NCBI GenBank assembly: GCA_900208305.1
Contig: OAPG01000001.1
Coordinates: 62,001 to 126,000, forward strand
Direction of reading: 5' to 3'
DNA from: Melanopsichium pennsylvanicum
Lineage: Eukaryota; Basidiomycota; Ustilaginomycetes; Ustilaginales
Length of the DNA stretch: 64,000 bases
Part shown: in pieces, positions 32,274 through 41,769 of the stretch
How the letters are laid out: each line of letters begins with the position of its first letter
Position numbering within the stretch: position 1 is the first letter of the stretch
Translations under genes and position numbers: made by a program
Notes under the pieces: model-generated
Seen by the model: only the letters and a program-made list of their open reading frames with translations
Databases searched by the model: none
Told to the model about the DNA's origin: nothing

Positions 32274-33141
32274 GAAGGGCGGCGGCTTTGAGGAGAGAAA
32301 AATGGGTGGTTAAGTGCGCCAAGGAGAGTCGACCTTTCGGTGTGCTTGTCGATCAAACAGAGAACGACGGCTAAGAAATGGCGGAGATGGTTGGTGTGAC
32401 CGGGATCCCTGCGTTGACGGAGACTGATGCGAGGGAGAGGGGACGGTAACGAGATGAGCGAACGAGCGAGCGAGCGGAATTGTACAAAGCGTGCAGAAAA
32501 GCGGCACAAAGGGAAAAAAGGAAAGAGGATTTGAGAAAAAAGTGGTTTGCAAACAAGTACAGTAAAATAAGGAGTGTACATAACCTGTTTCATGAACCGC
32601 ATGTGACAAGAACCTTTGCTCACACTTACAGAAATTTGGACCCTGACGATTCCTCTACTAAAAGATTGCGGGATGCGATTCTCGGTCCAGGTTAGGCGGT
32701 ACTCATGCAGAGCTCCTAAAATGAATTACGTGTGCGCAGAACTTGTTTCGCCGCCGAAAGTAGAGAAGGCGATAGCGATATCGGTTGTGAATTCAATTTA
32801 CTTTTCTTTCTGCAAGGAAGCGATGTGTCATTGAAAAAAGAAAAGAAAAATCGTACAAAGTTAAGCTGTTATTGTACGTTTTAACGTGTGTGTGTGTATG
32901 TGTATGTGTGTGTGTACCGTGCATGTTTTTGATCGCTGTGTGTTCTCAACGTGCGCTTCTGCATCGTGCCGAGCTGCAGTTCGAAGTGATCCAGCGAGAC
33001 TCAGCCAAAGAACCTGTTAAATCTCGCCGGCCTAGGCAACACACAGACACGTGCTGCTTTAGGGTATCTCAGAATCAGAGACAGCGCATGACTTTGAATT
33101 TGACTATTTATATGTACAGCAAATTAGCCGATAGCCATCCA
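32274..33141. other. Intergenic between divergent PQ-loop gene and tRNA gene
   Basis: 868 bases. The first 300 are the leader/promoter of the PQ-loop gene. A degenerate TG repeat lies at 32886-32915. No gene seen. Confidence 0.5.
32886..32915. repeat. (TG)n microsatellite
   Basis: About 30 bases of GT/GTAT alternation. Simple repeat with no associated gene. Confidence 0.75.
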
Positions 33142-33225
33142 GGGGGTTTAGCTCAGTTGGTAGAGCGTTCGCTTAGCATCTGTCTAAGTTGCGAAAGGTC
33201 GCGTGTTCGACTCATGCAGTCTCCA
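33142..33225 (+). tRNA. tRNA-Ala(AGC) with an 11-nt intron
   Basis: A complete cloverleaf folds by eye. The acceptor stem pairs 33142-33148 with 33218-33224 and includes a G3-U70 wobble (33144 with 33222), the classic alanine identity element. The discriminator base is A at 33225. The D stem is GCTC/GAGC with loop AGTTGGTA. The anticodon stem is TTCGC/GCGAA (33168-33172 and 33191-33195). The 18-base region between holds the loop TTAGCA with anticodon AGC (33175-33177) and an 11-base intron placed after position 37 (about 33179-33189), whose CTAAG can pair with CTTAG around the anticodon. The T arm is GCGTG/CATGC with loop TTCGACT. A T5 run at 33229-33233 is a polymerase III terminator. CCA is not encoded, as expected in a nucleus. 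Confidence 0.95.
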
Positions 33226-33228
33226 TTC

Positions 33229-33233
33229 TTTTT
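33229..33233 (+). terminator. RNA polymerase III T-run terminator of tRNA-Ala
   Basis: Five T residues begin four bases after the discriminator base of the tRNA-Ala gene, the usual place and form of a polymerase III stop signal. Confidence 0.8.
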
Positions 33234-33514
33234 CCCTAAGATATTGTTTTCTTGGGACCCCTTTTTTGACTTATCTCGCAATGTCGGTCAAGCCTCTGCC
33301 TTGACTTGACTCGGCTTTTCTGTCAATGACAGGAGCCTCGTGACCTTGAATTTGGAGTTGCTGCTTGCTTATCTCTTCTTCCCCTCTCGGGTTGTACTTC
33401 TCGTTCCTTGGTCGTGGTCCCCTTCTTACCCACCTCTTTATCCCCTCATCTGTTTCAACAACATCCACTTGCGCAAGAGGACTTGTACAAATCATTAAAG
33501 CACTCTTGCGAGGA

Positions 33515-35581
33515 ATGGCGCAAAACCATAATATGGTCTATCACCTGGCTCGCTCTTCTGCTTGGCGGTCACAAGCTTTACCAAGCTGGTCCAGCAAGCT
33601 TGCGTTGCCTAGGTCGCTCACAGAAAACCAACCTACCGCGTTCAACATCGCCGGTAGTCGATCTGCTTCCTACCATGCCTACACTCAAGCTTCGAGCAAA
33701 AGTCGTTTCGGTCTTTACACCCTTCGTGTGGCCCTCGCAGGTACTGCTTTGACTGCGCTTACCCTGTCCATCACTGAACCGTTCCATCTCGATGCTGAAG
33801 AAATCTCTGTCAAGCCCAAGTTGCTCGCGCAAGCTCATTGCGACGAAGTTCAGCGCGAAGATGAGACACACCGTCCTTATCGCCCTCTACGCAACCAGCC
33901 AGCTTCGATGCTGCTCACCAACTACGTCGTCTTCACCCTCTGCTCGTTCGGCTCACTAGCAAAGGTTGGCCCTTCCCTAATCGAATGGAGCTCTAGCACT
34001 TCATTGCCTTTCGTTTGGAATATCACCGAATACATTGTTCGTCGCACCTTCTTCCGTCAGTTCATCAGCGACGACACTGCCCAAGGCTCGCTGCCTCTGC
34101 TCTCGTCTCTATCGCGCGACAATCTTGGTGCCATGCTCAATTTCTCAGTCGAAGTCACTCACGATCGCAAGCCTGCCAAAAGCCCACAGAACCATGTCAT
34201 TCCGAAGTCGGCAGTTCACCGTCCTTTCGTTGACGAGCTCTTGCACAGTATCGACGTCTCCGCCAAGCTTGCTGCACTTCCTGCCTCGCATGGCGTTGCC
34301 GGCGACGAGCAAGCCGCCGAATTAGCTGCCCGGCCTGACCGATCTGGAAGTACCTTTGTTGCTATCAAGCTTTCGGGATTGCTTTATGACTCATCTGTTC
34401 TCGAACGTGCATCGGCTGCCATCGTACCGAGGGAATGGTTCAGCTCACCTCCCGAGCCCCTCCCACCGCTTAGCATCAACGGAAAGGGCCCTTGTGGCGG
34501 TCTTGCAATTCCTGTTGCCGCTCTACCGCCCCAGGACGTAGAGGCACTCAAGCAGCTCTGGGAAGCTTTGAGGGAAGTCGCCGAGCGAGCCAAGCAGCAC
34601 GGTAGTGTCCGTCTCGCCATCGACGCCGAATACTCGTGGTATCAGCCAGCCATCGATGCCATGTACGAAGCCATCGCCGCAGAGTACAACCGACCCGCTT
34701 CTGTTCCAGCTGATGCGCCTCAGGGCAGCGTTACCGGTCCTCTAGTCTACAACACTTTCCAAGCCTACCTTCGTCGAACCCCTTCGCATCTCGCCGCGTC
34801 CTTCGAGCGCGCCAAGCTCAATGGCTACACACTTGGTATCAAGCTCGTCCGAGGTGCTTACGTTGACATCGAGAACCGAATCTGGTCTGACAAGATCGTT
34901 GATCCACCTCCTGTTCCTGGTAAGGGAGCAGATGCTGCTGCTTACCAAGGCTGGGGAAGCCCCGTCTGGCCCAACAAGGATCTAACCGACCGATGCTATG
35001 ACGGTTGCGCCATTCGTCTCGTACAAGAAATCAATGAGGATCTCACTCGCAGCGCTAAGAAGGGCACTCAGCCCAGCCTGGCCGTCGTGTTTGCCAGTCA
35101 CAACACCCAGTCGACACTCAAGGTGATCCGCGAGATGGTTCGCCTCGGCATGGCCAAGCCCACACCCGCGCTCTTGCAGGCTACCAAGGACAACAACGCT
35201 GGCATGTCACAGAGTGCAATGCTGAAGCGCGTTCCACTGGTGGACCTGCAGCTGCAAGATTCAGTGCGCGGTCGTATCTTCTTTGCCCAACTCTACGGCA
35301 TGGCCTCGGTGCTCACCGCACGTATCCAAGCTGCATTTGACCCCACTTCTGGCGGCGTCGGTCCTCACATGGTTCTCAAATACATTCCCTACGGACCTCT
35401 CGAGCTCACGCTGCCTTACTTGATCCGCCGTGCTCTTGAGAATGGCGACATCATGACCGGTGGTGCCGCCGCTGAGAAGGCGCTCGTTTGGGACGAACTC
35501 AGGCACCGCATCGGTCTCCGTCGTCGAGCAACCACCTCACCACGCCAAGACACCCACGAATCTGTGATTCGGCAACCCTGA
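33515..35581 (+). CDS. PUT1: Proline dehydrogenase, mitochondrial
   Basis: 688 residues from the ATG at 33515 (another in-frame ATG at 33533 has a similar context; the open frame to 33365 has only a TTG). It oxidises proline to pyrroline-5-carboxylate with FAD, passing electrons to ubiquinone at the inner mitochondrial membrane. Residues 1 to about 55 are Arg/Ser/Ala-rich, as in a matrix leader. A hydrophobic segment follows (GLYTLRVALAGTALTALTL). The beta8-alpha8 catalytic barrel shows LAIDAEYSWYQPAIDAM, KLNGYTLGIKLVRGAYVDIE, VVFASHNTQSTLKVI, GRIFFAQLYGMASVLT and the C-terminal signature YIPYGPLELTLPYLIRRALEN, which holds proline- and FAD-contacting residues. Low-complexity insertions make it longer than yeast Put1 (476). 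No P5C dehydrogenase gene is nearby. The gene starts 289 bases after the tRNA. Confidence 0.93.
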   Translation: MAQNHNMVYHLARSSAWRSQALPSWSSKLALPRSLTENQPTAFNIAGSRSASYHAYTQASSKSRFGLYTLRVALAGTALTALTLSITEPFHLDAEEISVKPKLLAQAHCDEVQREDETHRPYRPLRNQPASMLLTNYVVFTLCSFGSLAKVGPSLIEWSSSTSLPFVWNITEYIVRRTFFRQFISDDTAQGSLPLLSSLSRDNLGAMLNFSVEVTHDRKPAKSPQNHVIPKSAVHRPFVDELLHSIDVSAKLAALPASHGVAGDEQAAELAARPDRSGSTFVAIKLSGLLYDSSVLERASAAIVPREWFSSPPEPLPPLSINGKGPCGGLAIPVAALPPQDVEALKQLWEALREVAERAKQHGSVRLAIDAEYSWYQPAIDAMYEAIAAEYNRPASVPADAPQGSVTGPLVYNTFQAYLRRTPSHLAASFERAKLNGYTLGIKLVRGAYVDIENRIWSDKIVDPPPVPGKGADAAAYQGWGSPVWPNKDLTDRCYDGCAIRLVQEINEDLTRSAKKGTQPSLAVVFASHNTQSTLKVIREMVRLGMAKPTPALLQATKDNNAGMSQSAMLKRVPLVDLQLQDSVRGRIFFAQLYGMASVLTARIQAAFDPTSGGVGPHMVLKYIPYGPLELTLPYLIRRALENGDIMTGGAAAEKALVWDELRHRIGLRRRATTSPRQDTHESVIRQP

Positions 35582-35633
35582 CATGCACATTCCCTTTTTT
35601 CGTTTACTATGAGAACCAGCATTCCCAATTAGA

Positions 35634-35673
35634 GATACCAGGCATGGCGCCTTGCCATTAACACCAGGCGCAT
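35634..35673 (+). repeat. Direct repeat copy 1 (40 bp, 33/40 identical to copy 2)
   Basis: Starts GATACCAGGCATGG and ends ACACCAGGCGCAT. It aligns without gaps to 35756-35795, differing at 7 of 40 positions. The two copies start 122 bases apart and flank a CT microsatellite just downstream of the PUT1 stop codon. Confidence 0.75.
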
Positions 35674-35734
35674 TTCTCCCTCTCTCTCTCTCTTTCTCTC
35701 TCTCGCTCTCTCGCTCTCTCTCTTGCTTTCTCCT
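35674..35734. repeat. (CT)n microsatellite
   Basis: About 60 bases of pyrimidine-only CT repeats with occasional G and T interruptions, lying between the two copies of the 40-bp direct repeat. Confidence 0.85.
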
Positions 35735-35755
35735 TGTCCAGCACAGACTGCCTTA

Positions 35756-35795
35756 GATACCCGGCACGTTGCCTTGCCCTTAACACCAGGCATAT
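35756..35795 (+). repeat. Direct repeat copy 2 (40 bp)
   Basis: Starts GATACCCGGCACGT and ends ACACCAGGCATAT. It is the partner of the copy at 35634-35673, with the core TTAACACCAGGC fully conserved between both. Confidence 0.75.
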
Positions 35796-36513
35796 GTATG
35801 TTTATCGCCCACTCTGTATTAGAGGGTCTCTTGTCCCTGTCACTCGCATGCATATTTTCTTTCCGTCTCTCTCTTTTCTCAGGCAGTATCTCACTCGCAT
35901 CGCAATCATCTGTAACACTAGGTCGGTCGAGCCACTTAACACATCGACGCATTCTTCGTAATGGTAACTCTGAACTCGCTCCCTCTCGCGCTTATGTGAA
36001 TGGTCTGAATCCATCGGATGAACTTCACACTAACTTATGCAGTAGTGTGTGAGTTGTGCAAGAGACTGCATAAATTGGCCCAAGCGAGACCAAAGTTGTG
36101 GCGGTGGTGACGTCACTATGGTGTCGGATGTACCACGGCGATTTAATCATCGGTCAATTGACTCTGACGGTCACTTTCGCAGCAGACCCTCGCCGGCTTT
36201 CGTTACCTGTTTGTGTCTGAATTGCCTACAATAAGTTGAAGATACACACGCCGACCGAGTAAATAAATTTGGTGAAGCGAATAGGGCGAAAATAAATTTG
36301 GCTTAAAGGCGAAGCGAACAGAGCGCATATGAAATCAGCGTAAATTAGATCGAGGCGAAACTGATAATTGGGACACGTACAGCGGGCTGTACTTGACAGA
36401 ATTCGCTGTCTTTACCAAATTCTCGAGGCCTCGCCGAAAGTATATATTCTCGCGATATTTGACCTGAAGATAACTTTTTGGAAACGAACAAGAACAGAAC
36501 TCGAACAAGCACA

Positions 36514-36566
36514 GAACAAGAACAAGAACAAGAACAAGAACAAGAACAAGAACAAGAACAAGAACA
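36514..36566. repeat. (AACAAG)n hexanucleotide repeat
   Basis: About nine near-perfect units of AACAAG, preceded by degenerate units from about 36486. As a multiple of three it leaves both strands open (Asn-Lys on plus, Phe-Leu on minus), which creates spurious reading frames. Confidence 0.9.
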
Positions 36567-37161
36567 GAACCAGAACTTCGAATTTCAACTCAATATGCAC
36601 AAGACTGTGCCGAGCATCGACGTACAGTAAATTTAATTTACAACTGTCTGTGACGAGACCATGACTCCGCTTAGAGTGGCTCAACTTCCAGAATACGATC
36701 CCTTGATGGGTTGAGAATTTGACCGACGTTCGCACTTAATACAGTATGACTACGCACCGATTTCTTGGGAAACCTGATCCAGTTGCAAAGAGCAGCTTTC
36801 CTTAGTGACTGGAGCTAGCCATTAGCCCCCTAGGTAGCTGTGCTAGAGCTTCATAAGCACCTCGCAAGCACCCCGCAATTGTGCTGCTGCCGAATTCACC
36901 GGTCATCTCTCTTTCGCACTGTTGTATGAAACAGAGTTTTGCGCTCTTCTAGGGCGCTGTCGGTCCATTCCTACCGTGTCATGAGGCAAGCTTGTTCGTT
37001 TGGGTGCGTGACATGTGACTAAGCCAAGCAAGCTCCAGGTATGAGTAGAACATACTGTACCAACTCGCACCCTCAACTCGCCAACTTTCACTCCAATCCC
37101 CGCAAATCCTCAAACTCTTCACTTTGATTGCTTTCCTTCACATCACACAGCAGCGTTCACC

Positions 37162-38157
37162 ATGGCACCCATCGCAAATCAGCCCGTTGTGGCCCCCACT
37201 CCGGCTTCCAAGACCCAAAGCAGCATCGTAGCAAAGGGCAACGCTATGGATTCTATCTCTGATATGGTTGATCAAGTCAACGTCTATCTTGGCACTCACC
37301 CAGAGGCACCTAGGCCCGAGAGTGCCCACGATCGAGCATGGCGCAGAGAGGGCTCTCGCTTCGATTCGGAGAAGGACAAGGCAGAATTTCGCCGCTTTGA
37401 AGAAGCTGTAGACCACGTCAAGGCATTCTACAAGATTCAGCACAAGAATCAGACTGTCGAGTTCAATATCGCCGCACGTGAAAAATTCATCAAGAACCGC
37501 AACGCCTCAATGACGGTGTGGGAGGCAATGGATAAGCTCGACACTCTGATTGACCAGTCAGACCCGGATACATCGCTCTCGCAGACCCAACATGCGCTTC
37601 AGACTGCCGAGGCCATGCGTCGCGATGCCAAACCCGATTGGATGCAGGTTACTGGTCTCATTCATGATCTTGGCAAGCTTCTTTGCTTCTTCGGGGCTGA
37701 CGGCCAATGGGATATAGTCGGGGATACCTTTGTTGTCGGCTGCGCTCCCGAGGGAACCGTCTACCCGGCTACGTTCGAAGCCAATCCTGACTTCCACGAC
37801 CCACGCTACAATACCAAGTACGGCATGTACGAGCCCAACTGTGGCTTGCAGAATGTCATGCTCAGTTTCGGCCACGACGAATACCTTTACTCGGTCGTCA
37901 AGCGCGAGTCCACACTGCCCCAAGCCGCCTTGGACATGATCCGATACCATAGCTTCTACCCATGGCACAGGGAGGGCGCTTACCGCCATCTCTGCGCCCC
38001 TGAGGACGAAGAAGCGCTGGCAAACGTGCTCGCATTCAACCCTTACGATCTGTACTCGAAATCAGACGATCCCCTCAACCCCGAAGAGCTCAAACCCTAC
38101 TACGAGAGCTTAATCGCAAAGTACTTTGGCGGTAAGGACCGTAAGATTCAGTGGTGA
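37162..38157 (+). CDS. myo-Inositol oxygenase
   Basis: 331 residues, one exon, ATG at 37162 in a good context (accATGg). It cleaves myo-inositol with O2 to D-glucuronate, the entry step of inositol catabolism, using a mixed-valent diiron centre in the cytosol. The HD-domain iron ligands known from mouse MIOX can all be placed: His144 (TQHALQTAE), His168-Asp169 (GLIHDLGKLL), His238 (FGHDEYLY), His263 (YHSFYPWH) and Asp296 (FNPYDLYSK). The substrate-side motif GDTFVVGCAP and the closing KYFGGKDRKIQW are also present. Length is typical plus about 40 extra N-terminal residues. No inositol transporter or glucuronate-pathway gene is adjacent in the window. Confidence 0.95.
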   Translation: MAPIANQPVVAPTPASKTQSSIVAKGNAMDSISDMVDQVNVYLGTHPEAPRPESAHDRAWRREGSRFDSEKDKAEFRRFEEAVDHVKAFYKIQHKNQTVEFNIAAREKFIKNRNASMTVWEAMDKLDTLIDQSDPDTSLSQTQHALQTAEAMRRDAKPDWMQVTGLIHDLGKLLCFFGADGQWDIVGDTFVVGCAPEGTVYPATFEANPDFHDPRYNTKYGMYEPNCGLQNVMLSFGHDEYLYSVVKRESTLPQAALDMIRYHSFYPWHREGAYRHLCAPEDEEALANVLAFNPYDLYSKSDDPLNPEELKPYYESLIAKYFGGKDRKIQW

Positions 38158-38393
38158 TTCCATCGCATAGCATCAAATGTCTTGTTTCTTTCTCGCACAT
38201 TCTTGGGGTCGAACTATGCCCTCCTTTCCATCAACCGCACTCAATCTTGTTTGTACCCAGGCTCTGAATCGTTTCTCGTTATGTCGCAAAATCACTCTGG
38301 TCTTCATTCGCTCTTTCAGATGCTGTGCGAACAATCGTGCATGCTCTGTATGGAAGAGTGTCTGGAGCGACTTTCAAGGGCGATTTGATCTCT

Positions 38394-39329
38394 TCACTTG
38401 TGCTTGAGGTGCGAGCCAAGCGGGTCTTTACCCGGCTTCCAGTAGCCAAACAGAATCTGGAAGATACCGACAAAGATGATACAGTTGAGCGCAGCGATCT
38501 TCTTGACAAGCATCGTTGCAGTTTCGCCTCCGGGCACTAGACCGAAAGGAAGGCTACGCATTTCAATCGGGATGCGTGGTTGAGATTACAATGTCAGTGA
38601 TCAGCTCTATCGGAATCCAGAGCAAGAGAGGAAGGACTATGAGGATTTGCTGGCGATGCGTCTTTGCATAAGAGAGAACTTACACTTGTGGGGCGTAGAG
38701 ATCTTCCTGGCTCTTGACGTAGAATTTGCCGTCTGCGCCTCGCTGGAGCTGAAGTGCAACAACGATGCGAGCTTCCTTGGTGACAACATCTCTGACAATT
38801 GGGAGATTTGGTCGCAGGGTCTGAACCGCTTCGATGAAGCTGTGAGCATTATGACCAAGATACGGAACGAGATGATCTGATTGTCAAGAAAAAAAATGGT
38901 AAGATTGCCTATTCAACGATTGGTTTGAGCGAAACTTACAGCTTGTTTGTCTGCTGATCAAAGGCTATACAGACATGAGCAAGTCATGGTTTATCAAGAA
39001 GAAGAAAAAAAAACCGCGGATGATCGTATGTCAGCAGATGACGACAAAACAAAAGAAATAGAAAATTTCCGCCTCACTGCTCGCAATGGTAGCAACTCAC
39101 CGACGTGAAACACCTCGATATCTGAATTGGATATGACTCTCAACCACTGATAGATGGGCAAGATTCCATTATCCCTCGAGTTGGGACCGGAAGTGACAGT
39201 GCAGAGAGCATGGTCAAAGGATGCATCAGGCGCAAAATATCTCTGCATACAGTACTTCTGCTCTGAAGCGTTCCTTGCAGCAACAAGGCCCTTAACCACT
39301 CCACGAATCTCGTTGACTGGATCCTCCAT
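38394..39329 (-). CDS. NTF2/SnoaL-like (SigF-like) domain protein with C-terminal membrane segment, three exons (model tentative)
   Basis: Proposed exons 39329-39101, 38876-38684 and 38553-38394 give 193 residues in one clean frame. Introns begin GTGAGT and GTAAGT and end CAG and TAG. The N-terminal part has the pattern of a fungal NTF2-like family: YFAPDASFDHALCTVTSGPNSR, then GILPIYQWLRVISNSDIEV. Later come VALQLQRGADGKFYVKSQEDLYAP and a hydrophobic IAALNCIIFVGIFQILFGYW, probably a membrane segment. The function of the family is unknown. The first intron contains a stretch (38965-38941) that would encode AFDQQTNKL, which looks like the expected next strand, but including it as a 25-base exon breaks the frame; see findings. 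The start and the last two exons are better supported than the first junction. Confidence 0.55.
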
Positions 39330-39984
39330 CTTAATCTTTGCAAGTATAGCGTAGGTGTTGTGATGAGGGTTGGAAGCTACGACCGAAGCCTGCCCACGTT
39401 CTTGCTACTTATCACGTTTCTTGTCGGTGTATGCAGAGGGTGGAGGCATGAAGCCGGAAATCGAGATTTCAGTCGCATCGCAGTAAGCAAATTTTCAAAA
39501 TCGGCGATAATTTTGTTGCACATCTAGGGCATGATTTTTCTGTTGGAAACTTTGATGGTTGAACATCCCCTCACCAAGTCTGGACCCAATCGTGAATGTA
39601 CCTTGGGTGCATGCTTGCCAATCAGATCCCAAATGCGGGTTGAATCTGGACCTATGAATGTGATGGCTGCGTCCAAGATATCAAGTGCAATAACAGAATT
39701 GAGAGGTTGAATTTTTGAGGGGAGGGCATGCATATTAGATAGCATGCGTCATTGATTGCTGCAGCTAGTGGGCAACCTCATTGTTGCTTGTAGTAGGAAA
39801 GCTCATCAAGATTCTCAATATCCTGATGCTCAAGGGTCACATTTAAAGGTCTTTGATCGATCAAGTGGAGCGAACAGATGCTAACATGTCACAGCGATTC
39901 ATTGCAAAATGTCAATAAAACTTACAATACTTGACATGCAACTTAGCAAAGAAAGTGATGTCAAGCCAAAGTAATGTGTGCAAC
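39330..39984. other. Intergenic with one small open frame
   Basis: 655 bases between two minus-strand genes. A 73-codon frame at 39524-39745 (-) has an ATG and protein-like sequence but no homology I recognise; it is discussed under findings. Confidence 0.4.
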
Positions 39985-41769
39985 CTAGAGATTGGCCGAG
40001 ATGCTCGACAAGTCCAAGTCCAACGGGTTTTTGCCGTTCTTGATCTCGGACAGCTTGGGCATAGCGTTGATTCGAATCAACTCGCTTGACTGAACCATCA
40101 GAGGGTCAACACCCATAGTTGCCACCGCGACCACCTGGTCGCCCTTGGCATAGTAAGCGGCAAATTTCAGCTCCTCCGGCTTACCATCTACGTACACATT
40201 GTCAAATTGTGGACCGCCGCTTCCGCAATACCTGAGCTGGGATCCGAGAGCAGACCAGAAGATAGGGACCTTGTCAAAGTTGGTTTCGATACCGGCAAGA
40301 GTCTTGGCAACAGCCCTGCCCATGTTGGAAGCTACGTTCCAGTGCTCAATACGGCCGTGATCCGAAGCACGGGTGGGAGCAGCAGCAATGTCGCCGATAG
40401 CAAAAATGTCTTGGTGGCCCTCGACACGGTATTTGGAGTCAACAGCAACGCCGCCGTCCTTTTCGAGCTTGAATCCAGAGTCCTTGAGATAGCCAGTGGC
40501 TGGTGCAACTCCGACACCGAGGATGACAACGTCAGCAGCAATCGATTCTTCCTTGCCTTGACTGTTCTTGATGACGACGGCTTTGGGACCGGAGGATTTG
40601 TCACCTTCGATGCGCTCGACGCCAGCCTGCATGTGAAACTTGAGACCATTCTTGATCTGAGCCTTCATCAGACCCTCGCCGACCTGCTCACCGAGGACGC
40701 GCTCAAAGGGAACCTTCTCCATGCCGACAACGGAGACGTTGGCACGCTTCGTGAGAGCGATGGCGGCTTCCATGCCGATGAAGCTGGAACCGATAATGAC
40801 GACGTTCTTGATCTTCTTAGACTCGTCACCTTCCTCGTTGCCCACAGCCTCGTTGATGGCTTTTGTATCATTGATCTGTCGGAGCACCAAGACGTTCTTA
40901 AAGTCGGAGCCGGGGATCGGGATCCGCTTGGGGGTACCGCCGGTGGCAAGCACAAGCTTGTCGTATTCGACGGTGGAGCCGTTAACGAGGGTGACTGACT
41001 TGGACTGAGCATCGACCTTGGTAACGGTCGAGTGCTGGAGCTCGACACCGAGGACATTTTTGAGGTGCGACTTGCTGCGCCAAGTGACCTTGTCAGCATC
41101 AGCGATGAGAGCCTTGCTGAGCTTGGTTCGGTCAATGATGGCCTGCTCGTTCGAGATGATAGTGATGCTGCCCTGGTAGCCACTCTTTCGAAGTTCCTCA
41201 ACGCAGTTGATGGCACCAGCACCACCACCAACGATGACGACACCCTTGCCCTTGGTGATGGCCGAAACACCACCCTTGCAGCTGGGAGCAATACCGGGCT
41301 TGCCCTTGAGCTTCTCAGGGTCGGCGGTGACGTAAAGATCGTCGCCCTCGACCTCGAGCTTGAGGCTAAGGATGCTGTCGAGAGCAGGGGCGTCCTCAAT
41401 CTCACCGTTCTTTGCGTGGAAGCAAGCACCGTGCCACGGGCAGATGATACGACCGTCTCCAGTCAAGACACCATTTGCGAGGGGAGCACCGTAGTGGGTG
41501 CATTTGGCGGAAGTAGCGTGAAGCTGACCTTTGACGTTGGAAACGAGAACTTTGACGGCATCATCGCCTTGACCTGCAAAGGTGAACTCCTTCATCTTGC
41601 CCTTGGCCACATCCTGGGCGGCACCCACGCGAACACGCTGTTCCGACATGTTGAAGATGGATGAAGAAAAGTGAGCTCTTGGGAACGATTGAACGATGGG
41701 ATTAAAGGCGGGGAGAGAAACACGAGCTGTTCGAGTCAAGATTTGACGTTGCTGTCGAAGCGGAAGCAT
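39985..41769 (-). CDS. Rieske-domain apoptosis-inducing-factor-like NAD(P)H:FAD oxidoreductase, mitochondrial
   Basis: 594 residues, one exon, ATG at 41769. The Arg-rich leader (1-40) fits mitochondrial import. A Rieske [2Fe-2S] domain follows with Cys90-Thr-His92 and Cys110-Pro-Trp-His113 (CTHYGAPL and CPWHGACF). The rest is a pyridine nucleotide-disulfide reductase fold with FAD-binding VVIVGGGAGAINCVEEL (about 177-193), the ATGG strand LVLATGGTPKR, the NAD-binding VVIIGSSFIGMEAA and the second FAD motif IFAIGDIAA. This Rieske plus AIF order is that of AIFM3/Nfrl and of some fungal AIF-like proteins. It should move electrons from NAD(P)H through FAD to the cluster. The electron acceptor and any cell-death role are unknown. 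A cytosolic form could start at Met41. Confidence 0.9.
   Translation of the reverse strand: MLPLRQQRQILTRTARVSLPAFNPIVQSFPRAHFSSSIFNMSEQRVRVGAAQDVAKGKMKEFTFAGQGDDAVKVLVSNVKGQLHATSAKCTHYGAPLANGVLTGDGRIICPWHGACFHAKNGEIEDAPALDSILSLKLEVEGDDLYVTADPEKLKGKPGIAPSCKGGVSAITKGKGVVIVGGGAGAINCVEELRKSGYQGSITIISNEQAIIDRTKLSKALIADADKVTWRSKSHLKNVLGVELQHSTVTKVDAQSKSVTLVNGSTVEYDKLVLATGGTPKRIPIPGSDFKNVLVLRQINDTKAINEAVGNEEGDESKKIKNVVIIGSSFIGMEAAIALTKRANVSVVGMEKVPFERVLGEQVGEGLMKAQIKNGLKFHMQAGVERIEGDKSSGPKAVVIKNSQGKEESIAADVVILGVGVAPATGYLKDSGFKLEKDGGVAVDSKYRVEGHQDIFAIGDIAAAPTRASDHGRIEHWNVASNMGRAVAKTLAGIETNFDKVPIFWSALGSQLRYCGSGGPQFDNVYVDGKPEELKFAAYYAKGDQVVAVATMGVDPLMVQSSELIRINAMPKLSEIKNGKNPLDLDLSSISANL

Larger units (their letters stand above)
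35582..37161. other. 1.6-kb intergenic region rich in short repeats
   Basis: 3' flank of PUT1 and promoter of the inositol oxygenase gene. It contains a diverged 40-bp direct repeat flanking a CT microsatellite, and an (AACAAG)n hexamer array, both listed separately. The last 250 bases before 37162 are C/A-rich leader-like sequence. No gene recognised. Confidence 0.6.

Noticed and set aside
32872..33309. 145-codon plus-strand frame with Cys/Val repeats
   Set aside because: It is built on the TG microsatellite and runs through the tRNA-Ala gene.
36412..36735. Open frame with a long Phe-Leu repeat
   Set aside because: A translation of the hexanucleotide repeat, which is open in all frames by nature; no flanking protein-like sequence.
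40207..41664. Two long plus-strand open frames opposite the Rieske-AIF gene
   Set aside because: Antisense shadows with Asp/Val/Leu-rich low-information sequence; the minus-strand gene is unambiguous.
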